From: Ectopseudomonas mendocina
GTDB lineage: Bacteria > Pseudomonadota > Gammaproteobacteria > Pseudomonadales > Pseudomonadaceae
NCBI RefSeq assembly: GCF_016008875.1
Contig: NZ_JADTQG010000008.1
Span: 124,001 to 188,000 of the forward strand
DNA: 64,000 nt
Direction: 5' to 3'
Shown here: positions 15,578 to 25,066 of the stretch, one piece after another
How positions within the stretch are numbered: the first letter of the stretch is position 1
Layout: each line of letters begins with the position of its first letter
Notes under the pieces: model-generated
Databases searched by the model: none
Seen by the model: only the letters and a program-made list of their open reading frames with translations
What the model was told of the DNA's origin: nothing
Program-made: the position numbers and the translations under genes

Positions 15578-17505
15578 AGCTGATACCTCATGGCCAGGCT
15601 GCTCTGCAGGCGCTGCGCCTGGCGGAACGACTCGCGCAGAATACGCCGGTCCAGGTGGTTGAGGTGGTCGGGATCGACCCGATTGGAATAGGGCAGCTCG
15701 TCGCGCGCCTGCAATTGGTGCTGCTGCATGCGCGTCTGCTGAATGAAATGGTACGCCTCCTCATAGGCAGCGCCGTCCAGCGCATCGATCACCCCCTTGG
15801 TGATCAGCGCGCGCAGGCGTTCCAGGGTGCCGACCGCGCCGATGCCGTTGGCCAGCGCCAGCAGGCGCGCCCCGTCGACGAAAGGCGTCAGGCCCTGCAC
15901 CTTGAGGTCGAGGGTGTCCTTGTCGGCGCCGGAACGGGCCACCACGAAATCACGGAAGCGCCCGACCGGTGGACGCTGGCGCAGGGCGTTCTCGGCCAGC
16001 ATCTTCTGGAACAGACTGTTGCTGGCGACGCGGCCGAGCAGCTCGCTGCGCAGTTGCTCGCAGCCTTCGTCCGGGCCCCAGATGGTGCGCAGGTCGAAGT
16101 AGATCGACGAGCGCAGCAGGTTCTCCGGCGTGGCTTCGAGGACGAAGCCGGCGAAGCGCCGAGACCATTCCTGGCGCGACAGGCACAGCTCGGGGTTGCC
16201 GGCCATGATGTTGCCCTTGCACAGGGTGAAGCCGCATTGCGCCAGGCGTTGGTTGATCTCGCGGGCGATCGGCAACAGGCGCTCGCGAATCGCGGCAGCC
16301 TCACCGGCGTTCTCGGCCTCGAAGAGGATGCCGTTGTCCTGGTCGGTGTGCAGGGTCTGCTCGCGGCGGCCTTCGCTGCCGAAGCACAGCCAGGTGAAGG
16401 GGATGCCGGGGTCGCCCATTTCCTCGAGGGTCAGCTCGATCACCCGGCATACGGTGTGGTCGTTGAGCAGGGTGACGATATGGGTGATCTGCGTCGAGCT
16501 GGCGCCGTGGGCGAGCATGCGGTCGACCAGCAGGCGGATGTCGCTGCGCAGCCCGGCCAGCGTCTCGACCTTGCCGGCGTGGCGAATGGTGCGCGCCAGG
16601 TGCACCAGGTCGACGCGCTGCAGGCTGAACAGATCGCGCTCGGAAATCACCCCGCGGAGTTTCTCGTGCTCCACCAGGCAGACGTGGGCAATATGCCGCT
16701 CGGTCATGGCGATGGCGGCATCGAAGGCGCTGGCATCCGGCGCCAGATGGAAGGGGTTGGGCGTCATCAGCTTGTCGATCGGCTGGGCCAGGTCGACGCC
16801 GTCGGCGACTACCCGGCGCAGGTCGCGCAGGGTAAAGATGCCCAGCGGCTTGTCGGCCGGGTCGAGCACCACGATGCTGCCCACGTGCTGCTCGTGCATC
16901 ATCCGCACTGCATCGCGCAGCGGCGTGTCGGGCGCGCAGCCGATGGGTTGGCGCATCGCCAGTTCGCCCAGGCGGGTATCCAGCGAATACTGCGCGCCGA
17001 GGGTTTCCACTGCGCGCAGCTGCACCTGCTGGTTGACCTGATCGAGCAGACTGCTTACCCCGCGCAGGGCGAAGTCGCGCAGCGGGTTGGAGACGGCGAA
17101 TAGTTTGACGAAGGCGACCTTGGCCAGCAGCAGGCAGAAGGTGTCTTCGGCGGCCAGATGCTCGGTGCGGGTGGCGCGCTCGCCGATCAGCGCGGCCAGG
17201 GGAAAGCACTCGCCGGCAGTGATCTCGAAGGTGGTCTCGGTGCCGCGCCGCGCGCTGTGCGGGCGCTCGCCATGCACGCGGCCCTGTTTGACGATGTAGA
17301 AGTGTTCGACCGGGCCGTCGCTGGGCTTGATGATCGAGTCGCCCTCGGCATAGAAACGCAGCTGACAGTGCTCGACCAGAAACGCCAGGTGAGCGGTGTC
17401 CATCTGGTTGAAAGGCGGGAACTTCTGCAGGAACTCCATGGTGCCGTGGATGTTCTGCAGCACCGCAGTCTTGCCCGCATCGGCCATCGCGTCGGCCTTG
17501 CTCAT
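15574..17505 (-). CDS. cNMP-binding / CBS / DUF294 nucleotidyltransferase-like protein
   Basis: A 643-residue regulatory protein. Domains in order: cyclic-nucleotide-binding-like domain (about residues 25-140), a CBS pair (about 180-235 and 245-300), a GlnD-like nucleotidyltransferase domain, and a C-terminal DUF294 helical domain (about 490-640). The transferase motif is GSEGRREQTLHTDQDNG (residues 376-392) with the D.D pair at 388-390, so it looks catalytically intact. Such proteins are thought to sense nucleotides and modify a partner, by analogy with GlnD; no target is proven. Association with the SSS symporter suggests control of that transporter, which is inference. Confidence 0.87.
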   Translation of the reverse strand: MSKADAMADAGKTAVLQNIHGTMEFLQKFPPFNQMDTAHLAFLVEHCQLRFYAEGDSIIKPSDGPVEHFYIVKQGRVHGERPHSARRGTETTFEITAGECFPLAALIGERATRTEHLAAEDTFCLLLAKVAFVKLFAVSNPLRDFALRGVSSLLDQVNQQVQLRAVETLGAQYSLDTRLGELAMRQPIGCAPDTPLRDAVRMMHEQHVGSIVVLDPADKPLGIFTLRDLRRVVADGVDLAQPIDKLMTPNPFHLAPDASAFDAAIAMTERHIAHVCLVEHEKLRGVISERDLFSLQRVDLVHLARTIRHAGKVETLAGLRSDIRLLVDRMLAHGASSTQITHIVTLLNDHTVCRVIELTLEEMGDPGIPFTWLCFGSEGRREQTLHTDQDNGILFEAENAGEAAAIRERLLPIAREINQRLAQCGFTLCKGNIMAGNPELCLSRQEWSRRFAGFVLEATPENLLRSSIYFDLRTIWGPDEGCEQLRSELLGRVASNSLFQKMLAENALRQRPPVGRFRDFVVARSGADKDTLDLKVQGLTPFVDGARLLALANGIGAVGTLERLRALITKGVIDALDGAAYEEAYHFIQQTRMQQHQLQARDELPYSNRVDPDHLNHLDRRILRESFRQAQRLQSSLAMRYQL

Positions 17506-17574
17506 GGGCTTGCGCCTCGCAGTTTCGGGATGTTGTCAGTGTGGTGCGGTCTCGGCGCTTTGCCCATTGCACCT

Positions 17575-17700
17575 AAGTAGGGGGCGCAGCTCCCGCCGAG
17601 AAGGCAGCCCTGTGGGAGCGGCCTTGGCCGCGAAGCTTTTGTGCAAGTATCGTTCGCGGACGAGTCCGCTCCCACACAAGCCTGCTCCCGGCCAGGCGGA
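17575..17700. repeat. Degenerate REP pair
   Basis: GTGGGAGCGGCCTTGGCCGCGAAG near 17610 and the opposite arm TTCGCGGACGAGTCCGCTCCCACA near 17652. It lies upstream of the DUF294 gene. Confidence 0.65.
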
Positions 17701-17721
17701 TACGAAAAAGCCGCCCGAAGG

Positions 17722-17905
17722 CGTAATGCTGTTCACTTAAGGTTGTACACGTTTGGCTCCCCTCTCCCATTTATGGGAGAGGGGCTGGGGGAGAGGGCTG
17801 AAAACACCGCAAAACTGCCAGTTTTCCCCTCTCCCTAACCCTCTCCCCAAAGGGGCGAGGGGACTAATCGTGTCCGACCATTTCTTATGTGAACAGCATT
17901 AGCCC
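17722..17905. repeat. MITE-like element with TAATGCTGTTCAC termini
   Basis: About 184 bases bounded by the inverted repeats TAATGCTGTTCACTTA (left) and TATGTGAACAGCATTA (right). Inside are two CCCCTCTCCC-type hairpin blocks (CCCCTCTCCCATTTATGGGAGAGGGG near 17760 and CCCTCTCC...GGGGCGAGGGG near 17825). Related internal blocks occur at 37843-37960 and 62713-62760, there without these termini. There is no coding capacity, so movement would need a transposase elsewhere. Confidence 0.6.
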
Positions 17906-17932
17906 GAGGGCGGCTCGTTCACTGCGCAGCGA

Positions 17933-20110
17933 TCAGAGGCCGTTCTTGGCCTTGAACTCGCGACGGCGGCGGTGCAGCACCGGCTCGGTGTAGCCGTTGG
18001 GCTGTTTGCTGCCTTCGACCACCAGCTCCAGCGCGGCCTGGAAGGCGACGTTGTTGTCGAAGTCCGGGGCCATCGGGCGATACAGCGGGTCAGCCGCGTT
18101 CTGACGATCGACCACCGGCGCCATGCGCTTGAGGCTTTCGACCACCTGCGCTTCGCTGACGATGCCGTGGCGCAGCCAGTTGGCCAGCAGCTGGCTGGAG
18201 ATGCGCAGGGTGGCGCGGTCTTCCATCAGGCCGACGTCGTTGATGTCCGGCACCTTGGAGCAGCCGACGCCCTGGTCGATCCAGCGCACCACGTAGCCGA
18301 GAATACCTTGCGAGTTGTTGTCCAGCTCGTTGCGGATTTCTTCTGCTGACCAGCTGGTGTCCTTGGCCAGTGGGATGCTCAGGATGTCGTCCACCGAAGC
18401 CGGGGTGCGCTTGGCCAGTTCGGCCTGACGGGCGAACACGTCGACCTTGTGGTAGTGCAGGGCGTGCAGGGTGGCAGCGGTCGGCGACGGGACCCAGGCG
18501 GTATTGGCGCCGGACAGGGGGTGAGCGATCTTCTGCTCGAGCATAGCGGCCATCAGGTCCGGCATGGCCCACATGCCTTTGCCGATCTGCGCACGGCCTT
18601 GCAGGCCGGTGGCCAGGCCGACGTCGACGTTGTTGTTCTCGTAGGCGCCGATCCAGGTCTCGCTCTTCATGGCAGCCTTGCGCACCACGGCGCCGGCTTC
18701 CATGGAAGTGTGGATTTCGTCACCGGTGCGGTCGAGGAAGCCGGTGTTGATGAACACCACGCGCTCGCTGGCCGCCTTGATGCAGGCCTTGAGGTTGACG
18801 GTGGTGCGGCGCTCCTCGTCCATGATGCCGACCTTCAGGGTGTTGCGGGCCAGGCCCAGCACATCCTCGACGCGGGCGAAGATTTCGCTGGTGAAGGCGA
18901 CTTCTTCCGGGCCGTGCATCTTCGGTTTGACGATGTATACGCTGCCGGTACGGGTGTTCTTGCGCGTGGTGTTGCCGTTGAGGTTGTGCACCGCGATCAG
19001 GCTGGTGAACAGCGCGTCCTGAATGCCCTCCGGAATCTCGTTGCCTTCGGCGTCGAGGATGGCCGGGTTGGTCATCAGGTGGCCGACGTTGCGCACGAAC
19101 AGCAGCGAGCGGCCATGCAGGGTCAGCTCCGAGCCGTCCGGCTTGGTGTAGACGCGATCCGGGTTCATGGTGCGGGTGAAGGTGCTGCCGCCCTTGGACA
19201 CTTCCTCGGCCAGGTCGCCCTTCATCAGGCCCAGCCAGTTCTTGTAGACCACCACCTTGTCGTCGGCATCGACGGCGGCGACGGAGTCTTCGCAGTCCAT
19301 GATGGTGGTCAGCGCCGCTTCCATCAGCACGTCTTTGACGCCAGCGGCGTCGGTGCTGCCGATGGGGCTGGAAGCGTCGATCTGAATTTCGAAGTGCAGG
19401 CCGTTGTGCTTGAGCAGCACAGCGATCGGCGCGCTGGCCTCGCCCTGGAAGCCAACCAGCTGCGCGTCGTCACGCAGGCCGCTGTTGCTGCCGCCCTTGA
19501 GGGCGACGACCAGCTTGCCGTCGACGATGGCATAACCGGTGGAGTCGACGTGCGAGCCGGCAGCCAGCGGTGCGGCCTCGTCGAGGAAGGCGCGAGCGAA
19601 GGCGATGACCTTGTCGCCACGTACCTTGTTGTAGCCCTTGCCTTTCTCGGCGCCGCCTTCCTCGCTGATCACGTCGGTGCCATACAGCGCATCGTACAGC
19701 GAGCCCCAGCGAGCGTTGGAAGCGTTCAGGGCGAAGCGCGCGTTCATCACCGGCACGACCAGCTGCGGGCCTGCCAGGCGGGCGATTTCTTCGTCGACGT
19801 TGCTGGTGGTGGCCTGGAAATCTTCCGGCTCCGGCAGCAGATAGCCGATTTCCTGGAGGAAAGTTTTGTAGGCGGCCGCGTCATGAGCCTGACCCTTGCG
19901 CGCCTGATGCCAGGCATCGATCTGCGCCTGCAGCTCGTCACGCTTGGCCAGCAGGGCACGGTTCTTCGGTGCCAGGTCCTTGATGACCGCAGCGGCACCG
20001 GCCCAGAACTGGTCGGCAGCGATGCCGGTACCGGGGATGGCTTCGTTGTTCACGAAGTCGTACAGGGCTTTGGCGACCTGCAGGCCACCGACTTGAACGC
20101 GTTCAGTCAT
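17933..20110 (-). CDS. glcB: Malate synthase G
   Basis: A 725-residue enzyme condensing glyoxylate with acetyl-CoA to malate, in the glyoxylate bypass and glycolate use. The start is ATG 20110 ([20 protein letters not shown]); the open frame runs on upstream but without similarity. Length and sequence match monomeric isoform [68 protein letters not shown] and [11 protein letters not shown]. No aceA or glc operon genes adjoin it, so it is a single-gene unit, as in other pseudomonads. Confidence 0.96.
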   Translation of the reverse strand: MTERVQVGGLQVAKALYDFVNNEAIPGTGIAADQFWAGAAAVIKDLAPKNRALLAKRDELQAQIDAWHQARKGQAHDAAAYKTFLQEIGYLLPEPEDFQATTSNVDEEIARLAGPQLVVPVMNARFALNASNARWGSLYDALYGTDVISEEGGAEKGKGYNKVRGDKVIAFARAFLDEAAPLAAGSHVDSTGYAIVDGKLVVALKGGSNSGLRDDAQLVGFQGEASAPIAVLLKHNGLHFEIQIDASSPIGSTDAAGVKDVLMEAALTTIMDCEDSVAAVDADDKVVVYKNWLGLMKGDLAEEVSKGGSTFTRTMNPDRVYTKPDGSELTLHGRSLLFVRNVGHLMTNPAILDAEGNEIPEGIQDALFTSLIAVHNLNGNTTRKNTRTGSVYIVKPKMHGPEEVAFTSEIFARVEDVLGLARNTLKVGIMDEERRTTVNLKACIKAASERVVFINTGFLDRTGDEIHTSMEAGAVVRKAAMKSETWIGAYENNNVDVGLATGLQGRAQIGKGMWAMPDLMAAMLEQKIAHPLSGANTAWVPSPTAATLHALHYHKVDVFARQAELAKRTPASVDDILSIPLAKDTSWSAEEIRNELDNNSQGILGYVVRWIDQGVGCSKVPDINDVGLMEDRATLRISSQLLANWLRHGIVSEAQVVESLKRMAPVVDRQNAADPLYRPMAPDFDNNVAFQAALELVVEGSKQPNGYTEPVLHRRRREFKAKNGL

Positions 20111-20469
20111 CACTTGCCTCACTCTCTGAGCTTTACTCAATAGCCGCTTCGGGCTCCTCTGAAAACGACCTGCGTAATCAACGCCTGCGCTTTCAGAGAG
20201 GCTCGCCGGAGACGGTCTGCCGTCTTGTAGTCCGTGGCGCGGCATACTACATCAAGATTTCGGGGAAATGCAGTGGGTGCGCGTCAGACTGCGACCAAAA
20301 GACTATTCTGAGTCACGTTGAGTGCGCTTTGTGTTCAAAAATCTGCGCTATTGTTCCATAAAATATGTAAAAACGTACACGATTAATTGGTCTGGCTACT
20401 GACAACGGCGTCAATATGGCCTACGCACCTCGTCGCCTATACTGCCCCACACGTCTTCTGGAGCCTGCC
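20111..20469. other. Intergenic region between glcB and the GNAT gene
   Basis: A 359-base divergent promoter region. It is AT-richer than its surroundings from about 20320 to 20400 (TTGTTCCATAAAATATGTAAAAACG), which is the likely promoter zone for one or both genes. I see no recognisable operator, RNA or open frame that I would defend. Confidence 0.4.
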
Positions 20470-20919
20470 ATGACGGTTTGCGCTGCCACCATTGCCGATC
20501 TTGTCGATCTCACCCGTCTGTTCGCTGGCTATCTGCGCTTTTATCAGGTGCCGCGAGCTGACGCCGATATCGCCGCCTTCCTTGGCGAGCGCCTCGAGCG
20601 CGGCGATTCGCAGTTGTTCATCGCCCGTGACGGGCAAGGCGCTGCCCAGGGATTCGTGCAGCTTTATCCCTTTCTTTCCTCATTGGCGCTGGAACCGGCC
20701 TGGTTACTCAGCGATCTGTATGTCGACGAAAGCGCGCGCCGTTGCGGTGTTGGCGAGGCGCTGATGAACGCTGCCCGCGCCCATGCCGAGGCAACCGGTG
20801 CCTGCGGTCTGCAGCTGGAGACGGCGAAGACCAACCTGGCCGGCCAGCGCCTGTATGAGCGGCTCGGTTATGTGCGCGACGAACAGTTCTTCACTTACTG
20901 GCTGTCGCTGCACGGCTGA
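20470..20919 (+). CDS. GNAT family N-acetyltransferase
   Basis: A 149-residue acetyltransferase from ATG 20470 (MTVCAATIADLVDLTRLF). The acetyl-CoA site shows as LSDLYVDESARRCGVGEALM (residues about 78-98; motif A V...R..G.G..L) and the C-terminal block AGQRLYERLGY. The substrate is not predictable. It precedes gcvR by 33 bases on the same strand. Confidence 0.85.
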   Translation: MTVCAATIADLVDLTRLFAGYLRFYQVPRADADIAAFLGERLERGDSQLFIARDGQGAAQGFVQLYPFLSSLALEPAWLLSDLYVDESARRCGVGEALMNAARAHAEATGACGLQLETAKTNLAGQRLYERLGYVRDEQFFTYWLSLHG

Positions 20920-20952
20920 CTTTTCCCATCCTGTGAACGAGTGAGGTAGTAC

Positions 20953-21471
20953 ATGGATCATCTGGTACTGACGGTGATTGCCGAGGACCAACCAGGCCTG
21001 GTCGAGCGCCTCGCCGGCTGCGTGGCGAAACATGGCGGCAACTGGCTGGAGAGCCGCATGGCGCGCATGGCCGGGCAGTTCGCCGGGATCGTCCGGGTGG
21101 ATGTACCGGCCGAGGCCCACGGCGGTTTGATCAAGGAACTCGAGGCGCTCGGTGCGCAGGGCATTCGCGTGCAGTTGGCGGCTAGCGGTAGCGAACCAGG
21201 CGGGCGTTTCGCCGCCATTCGCCTGGAGCTGGTCGGCAACGACCGGCCCGGTATCGTGCGTGACATCACCCGCGTGTTGGCCGAGCAGGGTGTCAACCTG
21301 GAGAGCCTGCTCACCGAGGTGGCGCCCGCGCCGATGAGCGGCGAGCTGTTGTTCACCGCCGAGGCGCTGCTTGCCGTGCCGGAGACCCTGGCTCTGGAGC
21401 AATTGCAGGCGCGCCTGGAGACCCTGGCCGACGATTTGATGGTGGAGCTGAATCTGCGCGCCGAGGAGTGA
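20953..21471 (+). CDS. gcvR: Glycine cleavage system regulatory protein GcvR-like, two ACT domains
   Basis: A 172-residue protein with two ACT domains (residues about 3-80, beginning DHLVLTVIAEDQPGLVERLA, and 90-170, containing LVGNDRPGIVRDITRVLAEQGVNLE). Both carry the DxPG turn used for amino-acid binding. In E. coli GcvR binds glycine and inhibits the activator GcvA. Here no gcv genes are adjacent, so the functional assignment rests on family similarity. Confidence 0.82.
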   Translation: MDHLVLTVIAEDQPGLVERLAGCVAKHGGNWLESRMARMAGQFAGIVRVDVPAEAHGGLIKELEALGAQGIRVQLAASGSEPGGRFAAIRLELVGNDRPGIVRDITRVLAEQGVNLESLLTEVAPAPMSGELLFTAEALLAVPETLALEQLQARLETLADDLMVELNLRAEE

Positions 21472-21512
21472 TATCCACGGCAGGCGTGGATCAGCCTGTG
21501 GATAAACTGGGG

Positions 21513-21547
21513 AGCCCCGGCGCACTGCCTAGTGCCCCGGGGCTTTT
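21513..21547 (+). terminator. Rho-independent terminator after gcvR
   Basis: AGCCCCGG ... CCGGGGCT stem with an inner CACT/AGTG extension, followed by TTTT. It sits 40 bases after the gcvR stop. Confidence 0.75.
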
Positions 21548-21741
21548 CATTGGCTGGCTAAAAATTCAGCAAGATCAAAGGCTTGTGCACAAATGCCGGG
21601 GATGGAGCTGTGGATAAGCCGGGGACGAAACGGGCCGCACCAGAGTTGGCGCGGTTTGGGCTGGGTTGGTTGTTTTCTGCCCATATGCACCACGGCCCGG
21701 GCGGCGCCGACACCAGCGGTGGACGCTAGCCGGATACGGTG

Positions 21742-22641
21742 TCAGGTTCTCGCAGAAGGGCGTTTACGCAGGTTGAGCCAGATATCCAGGCTGTATACAA
21801 CCAGGCCGGCCCAGATGAAGGCGAAGGCCAGCAAGGTACTAGGTGCGAAATGTTCATCGAACAGCAGGATGGCCTGCAGCAGCACCAGCGTCGGCGCCAG
21901 GTACTGCAAAAAGCCCAGCGTGGTGTAGGGCAGGTGCCGGGCTGCGGCGTTGAAACACACCAGCGGCACCAGGGTGATCGGCCCGGCGGCTGCCAGCCAG
22001 AGTGCTTCGCTGCTGGTCCAGAAGCTCGCCTGGCTGCTCATCGCCGCAGGGTGCAGCACCAGCCAGGCCAGCGCCACGGGGACCAGCAACCAGGTTTCCA
22101 CCACCAGGCCGGGCAGCGCGGCCACCGGCGCCTGCTTGCGAATCAGCCCGTAGAAACCGAAGGTCAGCGCCAGTACCAGCGACACCCAGGGCAGGCTGCC
22201 GACCTGCCAAAGCTGCTGCAGCACGCCCAGCGCAGCCAGGCCGACCGCCAACCACTGCAGACGGCGCAGGCGCTCACCGAGAATCAGCAGACCGAGCAGC
22301 ACGTTGATCAGCGGGTTGATGTAGTAGCCCAGGCTGGCCTCGATCATGCGCTCGTTGTTCACCGCCCACACGTACACCAGCCAATTGGTCGCGATCAGCA
22401 GGCCGCAGCCGGCCAGCACCGCCAGACGCTTGGGGTTGTCACGCAGCTCGCGCCACCAGCCTGGGTGTTTCCACACCAGCAGCAGCAAGCCGCCGAACAG
22501 CGCCGACCACAGCACGCGGTGCACGATGATTTCCATCGCCGGTACGCTTTGCAGGGCCTTGAAGTAGAGCGGGAACAAGCCCCAGATGATGTAGGCGGTA
22601 AGGCCCAGAATGTACCCGCGTTGCGGGTTGGCGGTGGCCAT
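21742..22641 (-). CDS. rarD: EamA-family transporter RarD
   Basis: A 299-residue drug/metabolite-transporter protein with ten hydrophobic segments in two EamA halves. The N-terminal GYILGLTAYIIWGLFPLYFK, the VHRVLWSALFG segment and the LIATNWLVYVWAVNNERMIEASLGYYINPL block are RarD signatures. Annotated as a chloramphenicol-sensitive or permease-like protein; substrate unknown. Confidence 0.9.
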   Translation of the reverse strand: MATANPQRGYILGLTAYIIWGLFPLYFKALQSVPAMEIIVHRVLWSALFGGLLLLVWKHPGWWRELRDNPKRLAVLAGCGLLIATNWLVYVWAVNNERMIEASLGYYINPLINVLLGLLILGERLRRLQWLAVGLAALGVLQQLWQVGSLPWVSLVLALTFGFYGLIRKQAPVAALPGLVVETWLLVPVALAWLVLHPAAMSSQASFWTSSEALWLAAAGPITLVPLVCFNAAARHLPYTTLGFLQYLAPTLVLLQAILLFDEHFAPSTLLAFAFIWAGLVVYSLDIWLNLRKRPSART

Positions 22642-23073
22642 CGAGAATCCTTGGTTAGGCAGCTAACGGTTGCCGTGAAATTCTAGCGCTCTGGCTACAG
22701 GGCTGTCTGTTCGTTCAGCTTTTTCCGTATACCGAAGCGCCGGCAAAGTCGTAAGGCAAACTTTACGCGGCGTGCGCAACTGTATCGGTGTGCGGGCTTG
22801 GATATCGGTGAGATGCAATCCGTAACCTTGGCATCGGACCAAAAGCATCGCGGCTGAAGCGGAATGCCGCCCAGCCGTTCCTACAGATTCACCTGCCCGT
22901 AGGAGCGGCTTCAGCCGCGAAAGCTCCAGCCCTCGGATGGGTTCAGGGTCGCGCGGCCCGAGTGCAATCGGCGAATTTCGACCTCGGATTGCATCCGGGC
23001 TACGCCTCAGAACAGTCGCGTAGCCCGGATGAAATCCGGGGGATACGGCGCCGGACCTTATCCAGGCTACGCC
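22642..23073. repeat. Intergenic region with REP elements
   Basis: A 432-base gap between rarD and srkA. From about 22895 it holds a GTAGGAGCGGCTTCAGCCGCGAAAG arm, then GATTGCATCCGGGCTACGCCTCAGAACAG followed by GTAGCCCGGATGAAATCC and a third diverged arm TATCCAGGCTACGCCTCAGAACAG. The 'GGCTACGCCTCAGAACAG' string occurs twice, 78 bases apart, so a local duplication reached the srkA 3' end. The first 250 bases show nothing recognisable apart from the rarD upstream region. Confidence 0.65.
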
Positions 23074-24048
23074 TCAGAACAGCCGCAGCGGCTCCTCATC
23101 CAGCGCCGCCATTTGCTCGCGCAGGGCGAGAATCTGGTCGCCCCAATAGCGTTCGCCAGCGAACCAGGGAAAGGCCAGGGGGAAGGCCGGGTCGTCCCAG
23201 CGCTTGGCGATCCAGGCGCTGTGATGCATCAGGCGCAGGGCACGCAGGCCTTCGATCAGCGGTAGCTCGCGGGCGGCGAAGTCGTGAAATTCCTGATAGC
23301 CATCGACCAGCTCGGCGAGCTGGCCGAGGCGCTCGTGACGCTCGCCGGCCAGCATCATCCACAGGTCCTGCACGGCCGGCCCCATGCGGCAGTCGTCGAG
23401 GTCGACCATATGGAAGGCGTCGTCGCGGCACAGCAGGTTGCCGGGGTGACAGTCGCCATGCAGGCGTATCGGCTGGTAGCGCACGCGGGCGAACAGTTCG
23501 TCGAGGCGGGCGAGCAGATCGCGCGCCACCGACTCGTAAGCCGGCAGCAGGCTGCGCGGCACGAAGCCACCGTCGAGCAGCGAGGCCAGGGCGGCGTGGC
23601 CGAAGTTGTCCACGGCCAGGGTTTCACGGTGGACGAAGGGGCGGCTTGCGCCGATCACGTGCATGCGCCCGAGCAATTGGCCGAGGCGATACAGCTGGTC
23701 GAGATTGCCCGGCTCCGGCGCCCGCCCGCCGCGCCGCGGGAACAGGGCGAAACGGAAACCACCTTGCTCGAACAGCGTCTCGCCATCGCGTGCCAATGGC
23801 GCTACCACCGGCACCTCATGCTCGGCCAGTTCGAAGCTGAAGCCATGTTCCTCGCGGATCGCCGCATCGCTCCAGCGGTCCGGGCGATAGAACTTGGCGA
23901 TCAGCGGCGTCTCGCCCTCGATACCCACCTGATAGACACGGTTCTCGTAGCTGTTGAGCGCCAATACCCGGGCGTCGCTGAGGTAGCCAAGGCTCTCCAC
24001 GGCATCGAGCACCAGATCCGGGGTAAGGGTGGAAAAGGGATGGCTCAT
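23074..24048 (-). CDS. srkA: Stress response kinase SrkA (YihE)
   Basis: A 324-residue aminoglycoside-phosphotransferase-fold kinase. ATG 24048 gives MSHPFSTLTPDLVLDAVESL, the normal YihE start; the longer open frame is intergenic repeat. Catalytic loop RLHGDCHPGN (HGD at residues 197-199) and metal-binding DLDD (216-219) are intact, as is the LNSYENRVYQV opening. E. coli SrkA is a Ser/Thr protein kinase that protects against oxidative and antibiotic stress; dsbA often follows it there but not here. Confidence 0.9.
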   Translation of the reverse strand: MSHPFSTLTPDLVLDAVESLGYLSDARVLALNSYENRVYQVGIEGETPLIAKFYRPDRWSDAAIREEHGFSFELAEHEVPVVAPLARDGETLFEQGGFRFALFPRRGGRAPEPGNLDQLYRLGQLLGRMHVIGASRPFVHRETLAVDNFGHAALASLLDGGFVPRSLLPAYESVARDLLARLDELFARVRYQPIRLHGDCHPGNLLCRDDAFHMVDLDDCRMGPAVQDLWMMLAGERHERLGQLAELVDGYQEFHDFAARELPLIEGLRALRLMHHSAWIAKRWDDPAFPLAFPWFAGERYWGDQILALREQMAALDEEPLRLF

Positions 24049-24097
24049 GTGCGGCTCCGCAAAGGTGGATGCACAGTGTACCTGGCGGATGGTCTTG

Positions 24098-24236
24098 CCG
24101 TAGGGCGGGTGCAACCCGCCGCCAACATCGCTGGCGGTTGCACTCGCTCTACCTCCTTGTAGCCCGGATGAAATCCGGGGCAAGCCTTTGCGAAATTTCC
24201 CGGATTTCATCCGGGCTACGGTTCTGGCGGCTCGCA
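24098..24236. repeat. REP doublet between srkA and the ModE-like gene
   Basis: GTAGCCCGGATGAAATCCGG near 24160 and its reverse complement CCGGATTTCATCCGGGCTAC near 24201. It is preceded by a GTAGGGCGGGTGCAACCCGCC arm near 24100. Confidence 0.8.
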
Positions 24237-24242
24237 CCCACC

Positions 24243-25007
24243 CTACAGTTGCGTACCCAGCAACACCTGGCTGGCAGCGAATTGCGCGCGCACCGGGTCG
24301 CCGGCGACGACGCCCAGCCTGGCCAGTTGTTCCGGCTCGACCGAGGCGCACAGCGTCTGGCCATTGGCCAAGCTCACGCGCACTTCGCTCGGGCCATCGC
24401 TGCCCGGCAGAATGCGCTCGATATGGCCTTCGAGCGCATTGCGCTCGGGATCTACCGGCTGCTTCAGCGGTTGTAGCTCCAGCCAGCCGGCCTTGATCAG
24501 GGCGACCACGCTGCTGCCTTCGCTCAGTTGCAGGTTTTCCGTGCTGTCATGGGTGATCAGCGCCTGCAGGTAGCCGCCACCGGGCAGCTCGATATCGATC
24601 AGGTCGTTATGTCCGTGCGCATGAATCGCCTGCACGCGGCCGGTCAACTGATTGCGTGCGCTGGTGCGCAGCATCAGGCGGCCAAGCAGCTCCAGGTCGG
24701 CATCATCACCGGCTGCCTGGAGCAATTGCGCCTGCAGCGCCTGCAGGCGTCGCTGCAGGGCCAGCAGTCGCTCGCCAGCGGGCGTCAGGCGCGCGCCGCC
24801 GCCGCCCTTGCCGCCAACGCTGCGGCTGACCAGAGGCTGTTCGGACAGGTTGTTAAGCTCGTCGATAGCATCCCAGGCGGCCTTGTAGCTCAGCCCCGCA
24901 GCCTTGGCAGCGCGGGTGATGGAGCCTTGTTCGGCGATCTGTTCGAGCAGCGCCAGACGTTTCGGTCGGCGGCTTAGCAGTTGGGCGAGGGGATCGAGCT
25001 GAGACAT
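24243..25007 (-). CDS. ModE-like molybdate-responsive regulator
   Basis: A 254-residue protein: a LysR-like winged helix (residues about 15-80; QGSITRAAKAAGLSYKAAWDAID) followed by two TOBE/Mop domains (about 115-185 and 190-254; SARNQLTGRVQAIHAHG). This is the ModE layout; ModE-molybdate represses modABC and activates molybdoenzyme genes. No molybdate transport genes are next to it here. A molybdopterin enzyme lies 29 kb away, which is only a loose link. Confidence 0.87.
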   Translation of the reverse strand: MSQLDPLAQLLSRRPKRLALLEQIAEQGSITRAAKAAGLSYKAAWDAIDELNNLSEQPLVSRSVGGKGGGGARLTPAGERLLALQRRLQALQAQLLQAAGDDADLELLGRLMLRTSARNQLTGRVQAIHAHGHNDLIDIELPGGGYLQALITHDSTENLQLSEGSSVVALIKAGWLELQPLKQPVDPERNALEGHIERILPGSDGPSEVRVSLANGQTLCASVEPEQLARLGVVAGDPVRAQFAASQVLLGTQL

Positions 25008-25066
25008 GGTTCGGGTGTGGCAAGAGAGATGCCGGCACGGTGCGCGACTGTGCCGGGCGCGTCAAG

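Noticed and set aside
17755..17880. Repeated CCCTCTCC blocks considered as a CRISPR-like array
   Set aside because: Only two imperfect blocks, self-complementary, without regular spacers or cas genes.
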